A stretch of DNA of 64,000 nucleotides from an uncultured Bacteroidales bacterium (GTDB lineage: Bacteria > Bacteroidota > Bacteroidia > Bacteroidales > Bacteroidaceae), in assembly GCA_937914945.1 (NCBI GenBank), contig CALGJF010000056.1, positions 1 through 64,000 on the forward strand. The letters run 5' to 3'. Numbering within the stretch: the first letter of the stretch is position 1; every line of letters starts with the position of its first letter. The translations under genes were made by a program, and so were the position numbers. Shown here one piece after another: positions 16,992 through 25,848 of the stretch. Under the pieces are notes generated by a model, which was not told the origin of the DNA, searched no databases, and was given only the letters and a program-made list of their open reading frames with translations.

Positions 16992-18650
16992 TTAATATTT
17001 ATTGAGTTTATTGCGGAAGTTGTTTACCATTTTGGCACTTTGTTCCTCAATCTTTTTAACATCAATGCTTTGCAGTAGCTTTTCAAGGCTTTTTACTCTC
17101 TGCTTGTCGCCCTTCTCTGTGGCTTCGGCAAGCAGAATCTTGTATTTCTCGAACTGCTGTATTCCTTGCACGAATCTTTCCCAGCGAACGGAGCTTATGC
17201 TGTGCGGATAGATTACATAAGTGTCTCCCGCGGGCCATGCTGTGTAGCGCGAGTCTTTTTCGGGCTCCACGGTCCAGCTGTTGTATGCCCAACGCAAGTA
17301 GCCGTCGAGGTCCTTTGCAAGGGCTTCCAATGCTATAAACTCGGCATCGGCAGGGGCTGTGAAGGTGAAGAGGTTGGGGTATTCGGCCGAGCAACATGTG
17401 TAGTAGGTCGATACCTTGCCCTCGCTGCGGCGGCGTGCCAAGAGTTCGGGTGTATATGCCGTGTATGCAAAAATATCGAGGCAATAGTCTGTGATGTCGG
17501 CCTCAATCTCGGGGTGGTAGTTACCCGCCATGGATATTTTCATCCCCGGGGCATATTTCTTTATTACGGCTATTGCTGCTTGCATCTGCGGCAGGCTGCG
17601 CTCGTCCATGGATATAAATGTCTTTTCAAACCATCCCTTCTCTTTAAGGTGCTGTGCAAACGCCTGCAACATACCTCCCCAGAATAGCTCGTAAGCCTTT
17701 TCGCCGGGGGCGCACTGCATATATTTGTGGCTGTCTGTTGCTTGGTCGTAGTAGCGGAACGATAGTTTCCAAGGAATCATGGAGAAACAGGTAATCTCTT
17801 TGTCTATTCCGCAATCCATCATAAACTGTACCCATTTGTCAAAGATGGTGAAGTCGTAGTACCAGCTGCCATCGGCCTTACGCATCCATGTAATCATGCT
17901 GCCAAAGGGGTCGTGTGTCTGTCCGTTCCACGGGCGATCTATGAGCGTGGCGGTTATGGCCTTCTGTCCTGCGCTTGCCAGCTTCATCATGTATGGGCGC
18001 AGTTTATGGAAATGTTCGGCCGACCACAACTCCACGTCATGTACGCGTGCCACGGCATAGGGGTTCTGCCATAGGTCGAGGTGAAATTTCCAATCCTTTG
18101 GTGCAGGCAGTGTGCGGTTAATCACTTTTACGGTGTATCGCATGGTGTTGCTCTCGCCGTTGCTGCTTATGGTTACCGTGCCTTTGTAGTTACCCGGCTG
18201 TGCATCGGCCGGGATGTTTACTGTGAACCATAGTCCGTTGTATGTGTCGGCGCCAAGTTCGGTGGGGTTGGTGTCGGTTATCCTGTCGGCCGACAGCTCC
18301 TCGCCATAAGCATCTACGGCATGCTTCCCGCAGCCGGTGAAATAGTCTGTGATAATGTCCTGCACAAAACCGCCCACCACATTGCTGCTGCTTATGGTGT
18401 GCTTGCCACATTTAAGGTCGCCAAAACTATATTCAGCGGTGTGATTTGCGCTGTTGCATGTTACAACCAACTGAAAATTCACACGCTCACCGCGCCAAGC
18501 TGTGGTGCTGTTTACTGCCGTTGTGGGGAAATCCTTTGCGTTACTGCGTGGGTAACGTGTGTCGGTGTTTCCCCAAGCAACCTTTATCTGTGCTGTCGCA
18601 AGAATTGTGAAAAATATTGCAAATGATGTGATGATGAGTTTTTTACACAT
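16992..18650 (-). CDS. Secreted DUF4091 glycoside hydrolase-like protein (GH123-related)
   Basis: 552 residues with a signal peptide ending in ATAQ. The N-terminal half is a beta-sandwich, followed from about residue 185 by a TIM-barrel-like region ending in a DUF4091-type segment (RWAYNSWTVEPEKDSRY). The paired acidic motif SMDERSLPQM lies near residue 345, where GH123 beta-N-acetylgalactosaminidases carry an Asp-Glu pair. This suggests a hexosaminidase acting outside the cytoplasm, but the substrate is not certain. It is third in a run with a TonB receptor and a calycin-like lipoprotein (gaps of 8-10 bp), so uptake and hydrolysis may be linked. Confidence 0.75.
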   Translation of the reverse strand: MCKKLIITSFAIFFTILATAQIKVAWGNTDTRYPRSNAKDFPTTAVNSTTAWRGERVNFQLVVTCNSANHTAEYSFGDLKCGKHTISSSNVVGGFVQDIITDYFTGCGKHAVDAYGEELSADRITDTNPTELGADTYNGLWFTVNIPADAQPGNYKGTVTISSNGESNTMRYTVKVINRTLPAPKDWKFHLDLWQNPYAVARVHDVELWSAEHFHKLRPYMMKLASAGQKAITATLIDRPWNGQTHDPFGSMITWMRKADGSWYYDFTIFDKWVQFMMDCGIDKEITCFSMIPWKLSFRYYDQATDSHKYMQCAPGEKAYELFWGGMLQAFAQHLKEKGWFEKTFISMDERSLPQMQAAIAVIKKYAPGMKISMAGNYHPEIEADITDYCLDIFAYTAYTPELLARRRSEGKVSTYYTCCSAEYPNLFTFTAPADAEFIALEALAKDLDGYLRWAYNSWTVEPEKDSRYTAWPAGDTYVIYPHSISSVRWERFVQGIQQFEKYKILLAEATEKGDKQRVKSLEKLLQSIDVKKIEEQSAKMVNNFRNKLNKY

Positions 18651-18658
18651 ATTATTGA

Positions 18659-19573
18659 TTATTTGTTTAATGTACCGTTATATATAAACTCTTTGCCGGC
18701 TACATGTGCTGCCAGATTGTCGGCCATTTTTGCATCGAATGTCAGGGCGGATGTTCTCATGTCGAATTCGCCGCGGGCTGTTGCAAATGTATAGTCGGCC
18801 GAAGGGGTTGTCCCTATCAGGGGTACGATATTTTCACCCGAGAATACCATTTTGCCTCCTTCGTTTGTGCAAACGAGGTTGCAGAGGGTTATATCCAATG
18901 TTACAGGCATTTTGTCGGCGAATTTTACTCCAAGCATCTTTATATCCACGGTGCTTGTTGCCATATTTACCACAACGGTAAACGATGCAGGTGCAAGGGT
19001 GAAATCGCCCACTTGCAGAGCACCTGTAAAGCTGTGTTCCATGCCACCTGTGGCAGGGGGTACAACAACTCCGCCTTCGTCGTCGCTATCGCTATCATTG
19101 GCTTTGTAGGTAAATGTCATGCCTGCTACATGTGGTGCAAGGTCATCGGCCATTTGTGCAACAAATGTTATCTCCGAGGCATCGGCATTAATCCAGCCGG
19201 TGAGGAAGGCAAATGTATAATCGCTGCTGGGGTTTCCTGCAATAAGTGGCACAATATTCTCGGCCGAGAACATAAGTGCTCCATCGGTCTCTGTGCAAGG
19301 TACGCTTTTTAAGGTTATATCCAATGTTACAGGCATCTTGTCGGAGAATTTTACACCTTGCATAACGATATCCATGCGCCCGGCCGCACCTATGTTTGCT
19401 TTTACCGTTACTGCGGCATCGGATAAGGTAAAATCGCCCACCTGTAAATCGCCTGTGAAGGAGAACGAATGCTCCTGTGGCGGTGTGTAGGGCATTGTTG
19501 TATCGTCGTCGGCACATGAATGGAATATTGTCATTGTCGCCAATAGGGGGAGTATAAATAAAAATTTTTTCAT
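18659..19573 (-). CDS. Calycin-like lipoprotein with two tandem domains
   Basis: 304 residues. The signal ends FHSC, giving a lipid-anchored Cys near residue 20. Two homologous beta-barrel units follow at about 35-155 and 178-304, each with GxLQVGDFTL, VKFxDKMPVTLDITL and ENIVPLI motifs, joined by an acidic linker (DSDSDDE). This is the Bacteroidetes calycin-like family. The function is unknown; a surface ligand-binding role beside the TonB receptor is likely. It sits between the TonB receptor (10 bp) and the DUF4091 protein (8 bp). Confidence 0.8.
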   Translation of the reverse strand: MKKFLFILPLLATMTIFHSCADDDTTMPYTPPQEHSFSFTGDLQVGDFTLSDAAVTVKANIGAAGRMDIVMQGVKFSDKMPVTLDITLKSVPCTETDGALMFSAENIVPLIAGNPSSDYTFAFLTGWINADASEITFVAQMADDLAPHVAGMTFTYKANDSDSDDEGGVVVPPATGGMEHSFTGALQVGDFTLAPASFTVVVNMATSTVDIKMLGVKFADKMPVTLDITLCNLVCTNEGGKMVFSGENIVPLIGTTPSADYTFATARGEFDMRTSALTFDAKMADNLAAHVAGKEFIYNGTLNK

Positions 19574-19583
19574 ATTTTGTTGA

Positions 19584-21755
19584 TTATAGGTTTATATGTA
19601 GTGAGGCCCCGAATTGCAATGGCTTGCCTTCGGCAAAAAAGTCGTTGTTAATGGAGTTGAAGTAGAATGTTTTATACTCCTTGTCGAGTAGGTTCTTGCT
19701 CCATATCGATGCACCAAAGTGCCCCTTTTCCCATGAGAGTGAGGCCGAGAAAAGTCCGTAGAATGGTTGCGACATGGTATTTGTCTCGTTCCAATATATG
19801 CGGCCTGTTCCATTCCAGCCTGCGTTTAGCACAAAACGATGGGCAAAGGTGCGTGGTACAGGTATCTCGTAGGCCACATTAACCGCCATGGTCTGTTGCG
19901 GGGCCAGAGGCAGATAGTTGCCCGAATAATCCACCCCGTCGCTCTCGTACTTGTCAAATTCGGCCTTTGTGTAGCCAAACGAGCCGTCTATTGTGAAACG
20001 CCCTACATGCCATGTGGCAGCAAATTCCACTCCCTTGCTGTGCGACTCGCTTGCATTTGACATCATGCGCCCTGTTCCACCTTTGGGAAATACTGTTAAC
20101 TGCTGGTCGTAGCATTTAATGTAGAAGAGCGCCATGGAAACATTGAGCTTGCCGTCGAAAAGGGATAGGTGCGTGCCAAGTTCATAATTCCAATTGGTTT
20201 CGGGTTCATAGATTGTGCTGCTCGCATCGGATGTGGCCGGTTGTTGCATGAGCCCGGCAATCATTTTATTGCGCAGGATATCGGAGAATAGCTGGGTGTT
20301 GAATCCGCCCGCCTTAAAGCCTTTGCGTACCGAACCATATACATTTCCGAAACGGTGCTTGTAAACAAGCGATAAACTTGGCAGCAATTCCCAATCGTCT
20401 ATCTCTTTTTTCCCATCAAAAACGGTAAGCAGCGGTGCATGGAATATGCTGTTGCTTTTTGTTGTGTAGTGTATCAAGGAACGGCTGTTGTAATCCATTG
20501 ACGAGTATTCGTAATTGATACGTGCCCCTGCGCTTATATCAAAGGCTCCTATGGAATATGATATTTGTGCATATCCCGCTGTGCCCCAAGCGGGGATTGT
20601 AAAGTCGTCGTATATGGTAAAATCGCGCTCTCTCAGGCGTATGCCCGAATATTTCTCTATAAGTTCGCTGATACCGTATTCACGGAAATTTACGGGGGCC
20701 TCCATCTGCATGTGGCGGTAGAAACCAAAGAGCCCCGCCACCCATTTAAGCTCCTTGTCATCGCGCGACTTTATTACAAGCTCCTGGGTTATGGAGTGCT
20801 CGTGTTGTGCCTGCTCCAATACAAAATAGTCATGGGCAAGGAAGTCGTTGTCAAGGTGCATCTTGTCGTCGGTATATTGGTAGCCTGTGGCCGACGAAAT
20901 GGTGAAATTGTCGAAGAAACGCTTTACAACCAGGCCGTCGGATAGGTTAAAACGGCGGTAGAAACACTCCTCGTTATAGGCTATGGGTGCGAGCGTGCCG
21001 CTTGCGCTGTCGTAGAGGCGATAGCCCCAGCCACCCTCGTCGGTATAGCCGATGGTGAATGTGTTGTCAATGCTCCACCTGTCGGCGGGCAACCACTGAA
21101 AGCGTGCGCGCACAGCTGCATTGTCGCCACCGTCGCAATTGTCTCCTGTATAGCTGTTTGTAAAGAAACCGTCGCTGTGGTTGTAGTATGTACCAACCGA
21201 CCAACCGAAACGCTTGCTTGCCGCCTCGTAGTGTGCAGCCTTTATGCGTATGTTGTTCTCGTTGCCATACTCCACCGAGAGTCTTTTGCCTTGAAAATTT
21301 AGTGGCGACAGGGTGGTTATGTTTATGGTTCCTCCCGATGTGTTGCGCCCGAAAAGGGTGCTTTGCGCTCCGCGTATTATCTGTATATTGTCGATATCGA
21401 ACAACTCAAAATCGTAGTTATTCTTGTTCATCACGGGTAGCTGGTCAATATTCATACCCACCACAGGCTGGTCTATGCGCGAGCCGAAACCGCGCACATA
21501 AATAGATGAGGTCATGCGCGAGCCATAGTCGGGCTGATAGAAATTGGGTACAATACCCGTGAGCTCTTTTATGCTGTTTATGTGCCTGTTTTCTATGTCG
21601 GCACGGCCTATGGTTGTTGCCGAGTATGGTTGCTTCTCTCTATCATCGGACAACTTTACCGACGATACAATATCTATGCCTGCGAGCATGATGGTATCGG
21701 CGGTCTCGGTAAACAGGGTAATGAATAGCGATATAAATGCAGTAATAAATGTCAT
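19584..21755 (-). CDS. TonB-dependent outer-membrane receptor
   Basis: 723 residues. After a hydrophobic N terminus the plug domain starts near residue 30 with a TonB-box-like IDIVSSVK, then IYVRGFGSRIDQPVVG and IEIIRGAQSTLFG-type plug motifs (here NIQIIRGAQSTLFGRNTSG). The rest is a beta-barrel ending in an aromatic-rich strand (LQFGASLHINL). It is of the single-protein receptor type, without the SusC N-terminal extension and without a SusD partner. The first gene of the receptor/calycin/DUF4091 operon. Substrate unknown: a siderophore, cofactor or small glycan. Confidence 0.9.
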   Translation of the reverse strand: MTFITAFISLFITLFTETADTIMLAGIDIVSSVKLSDDREKQPYSATTIGRADIENRHINSIKELTGIVPNFYQPDYGSRMTSSIYVRGFGSRIDQPVVGMNIDQLPVMNKNNYDFELFDIDNIQIIRGAQSTLFGRNTSGGTINITTLSPLNFQGKRLSVEYGNENNIRIKAAHYEAASKRFGWSVGTYYNHSDGFFTNSYTGDNCDGGDNAAVRARFQWLPADRWSIDNTFTIGYTDEGGWGYRLYDSASGTLAPIAYNEECFYRRFNLSDGLVVKRFFDNFTISSATGYQYTDDKMHLDNDFLAHDYFVLEQAQHEHSITQELVIKSRDDKELKWVAGLFGFYRHMQMEAPVNFREYGISELIEKYSGIRLRERDFTIYDDFTIPAWGTAGYAQISYSIGAFDISAGARINYEYSSMDYNSRSLIHYTTKSNSIFHAPLLTVFDGKKEIDDWELLPSLSLVYKHRFGNVYGSVRKGFKAGGFNTQLFSDILRNKMIAGLMQQPATSDASSTIYEPETNWNYELGTHLSLFDGKLNVSMALFYIKCYDQQLTVFPKGGTGRMMSNASESHSKGVEFAATWHVGRFTIDGSFGYTKAEFDKYESDGVDYSGNYLPLAPQQTMAVNVAYEIPVPRTFAHRFVLNAGWNGTGRIYWNETNTMSQPFYGLFSASLSWEKGHFGASIWSKNLLDKEYKTFYFNSINNDFFAEGKPLQFGASLHINL

Positions 21756-21775
21756 AATTCAATTTGCGATTAGCG

Positions 21776-21783
21776 CGAAGATA
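21776..21783 (-). promoter_or_regulatory. -7-like box upstream of the TonB receptor
   Basis: Minus-strand TATCTTCG, a one-base variant of TAnnTTTG, lies 20 bp upstream of the receptor start. The same octamer lies at 46388-46395 in front of the AspT/YidE-type transporter gene. Confidence 0.35.
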
Positions 21784-21866
21784 CGAAAAAATTGTGGATT
21801 TTTATCTATATATATGTTAATAGGGGACTATAAGTATAATATTTATGTACTGCAACTACATTGTAA

Positions 21867-22574
21867 TTACAAGATGTCGCATTTGTGCTTTTGCAGCGCT
21901 TTTCGCAGGGTGTGCGAGTCGCAGTTGCACACCTTGTCGAGCAAAGCCCAGAATCTGTCACTGTGATTAAGTTCCCGCGTATGGCACAATTCGTGCAGCA
22001 GAACGTAGTCTATGAGTTCGTCGGGTAGCAATACGAGGTATATGCTGAGGCTTATGGTGCCTTTGCTGCTGCAACTGCCCCAGCGGGTGTGGCTGTCGCG
22101 CAGGCTCATTCTGCTGTATCTGAACTTGTGCCGTGTGGCATGCTCTTGCAATCGCTGTGGCAGAACCTCTGCCGCCCTGTGTCGCAAGCACTTTTTTATA
22201 ACATCCCGCAGCCAGGTCTGTCGCTCGGTGTCATAAAAATCAGTTTCAAAGGGGTAGAGCAGTATTGTGTGCCTTGCATTGCGTTTTATTAAGAATTTAT
22301 CTCCTTTGTGCGGTTGAAGTTCAAAGAGGAAATGCGGTGTATCTATACGATAGTCGGCATCTATTGTAATTGATTGTATGGCCTCCTGTTGTGTAAGCAA
22401 TCTATCGCCAAAGGTTTCCAATGCTCTTTCCAAATCCTTTTGGGTTGCAATCGTGGGGAGTGTAATGCATAAAAGATTAGGGCGCGCCCGCATGATTATG
22501 CGACGCGCCCGTGGGTTGCGGGTAACTTCAATATTACCATATTTAGGGTGTGAAATAATGCGCTTTTTTAGCAT
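21867..22574 (-). CDS. YgjP-like zinc metallopeptidase domain protein
   Basis: 235 residues of the YgjP/DUF45 family. The zinc motif is HELCH, with a third His in RELNHSDRFW (near residues 190-205), and SRMSLRDSHTRWGSCSS is the family's conserved central motif. The in vivo substrate is unknown; some relatives sit near restriction systems. It starts 12 bp after argB on the same strand. Length and motifs suggest an intact gene. Confidence 0.88.
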   Translation of the reverse strand: MLKKRIISHPKYGNIEVTRNPRARRIIMRARPNLLCITLPTIATQKDLERALETFGDRLLTQQEAIQSITIDADYRIDTPHFLFELQPHKGDKFLIKRNARHTILLYPFETDFYDTERQTWLRDVIKKCLRHRAAEVLPQRLQEHATRHKFRYSRMSLRDSHTRWGSCSSKGTISLSIYLVLLPDELIDYVLLHELCHTRELNHSDRFWALLDKVCNCDSHTLRKALQKHKCDIL

Positions 22575-22586
22575 ATCGGCACTTGC

Positions 22587-23366
22587 TTAAGCAATAATGT
22601 GAGTACCGCTTTCGCCATCAATGGCATCGGCGCGGGTGATAACCACCTGCGACACACCGTGGTCTATTGCGTTGAATGCGTTGTCTATCTTGGGTATCAT
22701 GCCACCGCTCACTGTACCATCGGCAAGCAGTCTCTTATAAATTTCCTTGTCTATTGTGGCGATGAGGCTGTCTGCGTCATCGGGGTTGCGCATTACACCG
22801 GGGAACTCAAAGCAGTATGTGAGTGTAACATCGTATAATCTTGCAAGTCCTTTTGCGGTCTCTGCCGCCATGGTGTCGGCGTTGGTGTTCAGCAGATTGC
22901 CCTTGCCGTCGTGTGTGAGTGGTGCCACAATGGGCACGATGCCTTGCTCAATGAGCTTGCCGAGCATGTCGCCATCGGCATAATCTACGTCGCCCACAAA
23001 ACCGTAATCAACCTCGCCCACAGGGCGTTTGTGTGCTTTTATGATATTGCAGTCGGCGCCGGTGAGCCCCAAGGCATTTACGCCGCGTGCTTGCAGCCCT
23101 GCCACGATGTTTTTGTTCACCAAGCCTCCATATACCATTGTAACCACTTGCAGGGTTGCTTCATCGGTTACTCTTCTGCCACCGACCATTTTGCTTTCGA
23201 TGCCTAATCTTTCGGCCATCTTTGTAGCCGAGCGGCCACCGCCGTGAATGAGTACCTTTGCTCCTTCAATGGCTGCGAAGCGGTCGAGCAGGTCGGCAAG
23301 CGATGCGGGCTCCTCAACAATCTTGCCACCAACCTTTATAACTGTTATCTTTTTTCTCTTGTTCAT
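22587..23366 (-). CDS. argB: Acetylglutamate kinase
   Basis: 259 residues, typical length. The amino-acid kinase fold is shown by IKVGGK (10-15), HGGGR (41-45) and the C-terminal GGMIPKIDNAFNAI. It phosphorylates N-acetyl-L-glutamate with ATP in arginine biosynthesis (or N-acetyl/succinyl-ornithine pathway variants in Bacteroidetes). It lies 19 bp downstream of speA, which consumes arginine, so synthesis and decarboxylation are encoded together. Confidence 0.93.
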   Translation of the reverse strand: MNKRKKITVIKVGGKIVEEPASLADLLDRFAAIEGAKVLIHGGGRSATKMAERLGIESKMVGGRRVTDEATLQVVTMVYGGLVNKNIVAGLQARGVNALGLTGADCNIIKAHKRPVGEVDYGFVGDVDYADGDMLGKLIEQGIVPIVAPLTHDGKGNLLNTNADTMAAETAKGLARLYDVTLTYCFEFPGVMRNPDDADSLIATIDKEIYKRLLADGTVSGGMIPKIDNAFNAIDHGVSQVVITRADAIDGESGTHIIA

Positions 23367-23385
23367 TTTAGGGGTTTCTTAAAAA

Positions 23386-25281
23386 TCATGGTTCAAGATA
23401 GGTGTAACCATAGAGCCCCGAGCGATAGTTGGCAAGGAACTCTTTGCCCTCTTCAAGTGAAATCTTGCCCTGCTTCACCGATTTGGTTACCCATGTCTCC
23501 AAAGTGCGCACAAGGCGTTTTGCATCGAACTGAACATAATCGAGTACATCGGCAATGGTCTCTCCGTCGATGATTTTGTCTATGTGGTAGCCATCTTTAT
23601 CCACGCTTATGTGTACCGCATTTGTGTCTCCAAAGAGGTTGTGCATGTCGCCCAGAATCTCCTGATATGCGCCCACAAGGAACACGCCGATGTAGTATGG
23701 CTCGTTACTCTTTACACGGTGTACGCACAATGAATTGGCCTTGCCGTTGTAGTTTATGAACTCTGTTATCTTTCCGTCGCTGTCGCAGGTCATATCCTGA
23801 ATAGTGCAGGTGCGGTCGGGGCGTTCGTCGAGCCTGTGAATGGGCATTATGGGGAAGAATTGGTCTATCGCCCATGTGTCGGGGAGGCTCTGGAATAGCG
23901 AGAAGTTCCCGAAATATTTGTCGGCTATGAGTTTGTGCAGTTTGCGGAAATCCTCGGGCACATGCTTCATGGTCTTTGCAATGGAGAGAATCTCGCGGGT
24001 TACCGACCAGAACATACTTTCAATCTGTGCGCGGGTTTTCAAATCCACAATACCATGGCTGAATAGCTCCAATGCCTCCTCGCGTATCTGTTGCGCATCG
24101 TGGAAGGCTTCGAGCATGGTACGCTGGTCAAGGTCGTCCCATATTTTGTATAGCTCCTTTACAAGGTCGTGATCATCGGGACCTACCTCCCAATTTTCGT
24201 CCATCTGCGGCAGAGCGGCAGTTTCCAAAATCTCGAAAATGAGTACAGCGTGGTGTGCCGATACCGAGCGACCGCTCTCTGTGATGATGTTGGGGTGGGG
24301 TATTCCGTTTTTATCGGCAGCATCTACCATGGTATATACGGCATCGTTCACATACTCCTGTATAGAGTAGTTTACACTGCTCTCGCTGCTCGATGAGCGT
24401 GTACCGTCGTAATCGACGCCAAGGCCGCCGCCAATGTCGGTAAATTCAACCTTAAAGCCCATTTTGTGCAGTTGCACATAGAACTGCGATGCTTCGCGAA
24501 GGGCTGTCTTTATGTGGCGGATTTTGGTTACCTGGCTGCCTATGTGAAAATGTATAAGGCGCAGACAGTCGCGTATATCGTATTTGTCGAGCAGTTCAAG
24601 TGCCTCCAAAAGCTCACTCGATGTAAGGCCGAATTTGCTTGCATCGCCACCGCTCTCTTCCCATTTGCCACTGCCTTCAGATGCCAGCTTTATGCGTATG
24701 CCTATGTTGGGGCGCACACCAAGTCTTTTGCCTATCTTGGCAATGCGTTTAAGCTCGTTCAGTTTCTCTGCCACAAGGAAAATGCTGCGGCCCATCTTCT
24801 GTGCCAGCAATGCCATTTCAATATAGCTGTCGTCCTTGTAACCATTGCATATGATGAGCGAATCGCTGTCGGTATTCATGGCAATAACCTCATGCAACTC
24901 GGGTTTTGAGCCGGCTTCCAAGCCCATGTTGTACTTTTTGCCATGGCTCATAATCTCCTCAACCACAGGGCGCATCTGGTTTACCTTGATGGGATAGACT
25001 ATAAAGTGTTCTCCTTTGTAGTTGTACTCCTCCGAAGCTATTTTGAAACAACCCGAAATCTTTTCGATACGATTGTCCAGAATGTCGGGGAAACGAATAA
25101 GAACAGGTGCGGCTACATCACGCAGTTGCAGTTCGTCCATCAACTGCTTCAAATCGACTTTAATGCCATCCTTCTTGGGAGTAACGGCTACGTTCCCCTC
25201 TTCATTGATACTGAAATACGATGCTCCCCAACCGTTTATGTTGTAGAGTTCTTCAGAGTCTTCAATGCGCCATCTTCTCAT
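23386..25281 (-). CDS. speA: Biosynthetic arginine decarboxylase
   Basis: 631 residues. A PLP-dependent fold III enzyme with the cofactor lysine in YPIKVNQ (K99). FTDIGGGLGVDYDGT and the active-site region MTCDSDGKIT, where Cys-Asp is the catalytic pair, are present. It converts arginine to agmatine for polyamine synthesis in the cytoplasm. It is followed by argB and YgjP with short gaps, and aroK ends 35 bp upstream, so the block topA-aroK-speA-argB may be one transcription unit. Confidence 0.95.
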   Translation of the reverse strand: MRRWRIEDSEELYNINGWGASYFSINEEGNVAVTPKKDGIKVDLKQLMDELQLRDVAAPVLIRFPDILDNRIEKISGCFKIASEEYNYKGEHFIVYPIKVNQMRPVVEEIMSHGKKYNMGLEAGSKPELHEVIAMNTDSDSLIICNGYKDDSYIEMALLAQKMGRSIFLVAEKLNELKRIAKIGKRLGVRPNIGIRIKLASEGSGKWEESGGDASKFGLTSSELLEALELLDKYDIRDCLRLIHFHIGSQVTKIRHIKTALREASQFYVQLHKMGFKVEFTDIGGGLGVDYDGTRSSSSESSVNYSIQEYVNDAVYTMVDAADKNGIPHPNIITESGRSVSAHHAVLIFEILETAALPQMDENWEVGPDDHDLVKELYKIWDDLDQRTMLEAFHDAQQIREEALELFSHGIVDLKTRAQIESMFWSVTREILSIAKTMKHVPEDFRKLHKLIADKYFGNFSLFQSLPDTWAIDQFFPIMPIHRLDERPDRTCTIQDMTCDSDGKITEFINYNGKANSLCVHRVKSNEPYYIGVFLVGAYQEILGDMHNLFGDTNAVHISVDKDGYHIDKIIDGETIADVLDYVQFDAKRLVRTLETWVTKSVKQGKISLEEGKEFLANYRSGLYGYTYLEP

Positions 25282-25316
25282 TTCTTGTGGTATTATCGGT
25301 TATTAATATTTGTCTG

Positions 25317-25847
25317 TTACGGTAGGTTGAACTGCTCGCAGAAGGCCTCAACCGATGATTCTATCTGTTTGCTGTCCTCTAATTTGTCGGCAGCAAAGCT
25401 GTATTGTGCCTTTGTGTAGTGTGGCTCTCGTTTTGCAAGTTGCTGGGCAATGAATGTGCGCAGTTCGTCGTCATTCTTGTCCTTTATGAGAGGTCGCTGC
25501 TTGCGGGCTATGCTCAGACGTATGAACAGCCTTTCCACCGGCACTTGCAGATATACGGTGATGCCCTTGCTGTTCATGTAGTCGATATTGTCGAAGAAAC
25601 AGGGTGTTCCCCCTCCGGTGGATATTATCACATCCTCAAACTCGGCAACTTCGTGCAGCATGCGACGCTCTATGTCGCGGAATCCCTCCTCGCCCTTCTC
25701 GGCAAAAATCTGCGAGATAGTTTTGCGAAAGCGTTCCTCGATATAGCAGTCGAGGTCTATGAATGTGAGACCGAGCCTGGTGGCAAGAGCACGGCCCAAT
25801 GTGGTTTTGCCGGCTCCCATGTACCCGGTGAGCAGTATTCGTGTCAT
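25317..25847 (-). CDS. aroK: Shikimate kinase
   Basis: 176 residues from ATG 25847. I chose this start because a longer frame to 25895 would overlap topA, and the protein then begins MTRILLTGYMGAGKTT as the family does. Walker A GYMGAGKT lies at 8-15, FIDLDCYIEERF contains the shikimate-binding Asp, and ISTGGGTPC follows. It phosphorylates shikimate in the chorismate pathway. The start is one base after the topA stop, so translational coupling is likely. Confidence 0.93.
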   Translation of the reverse strand: MTRILLTGYMGAGKTTLGRALATRLGLTFIDLDCYIEERFRKTISQIFAEKGEEGFRDIERRMLHEVAEFEDVIISTGGGTPCFFDNIDYMNSKGITVYLQVPVERLFIRLSIARKQRPLIKDKNDDELRTFIAQQLAKREPHYTKAQYSFAADKLEDSKQIESSVEAFCEQFNLP

Positions 25848-25848
25848 T

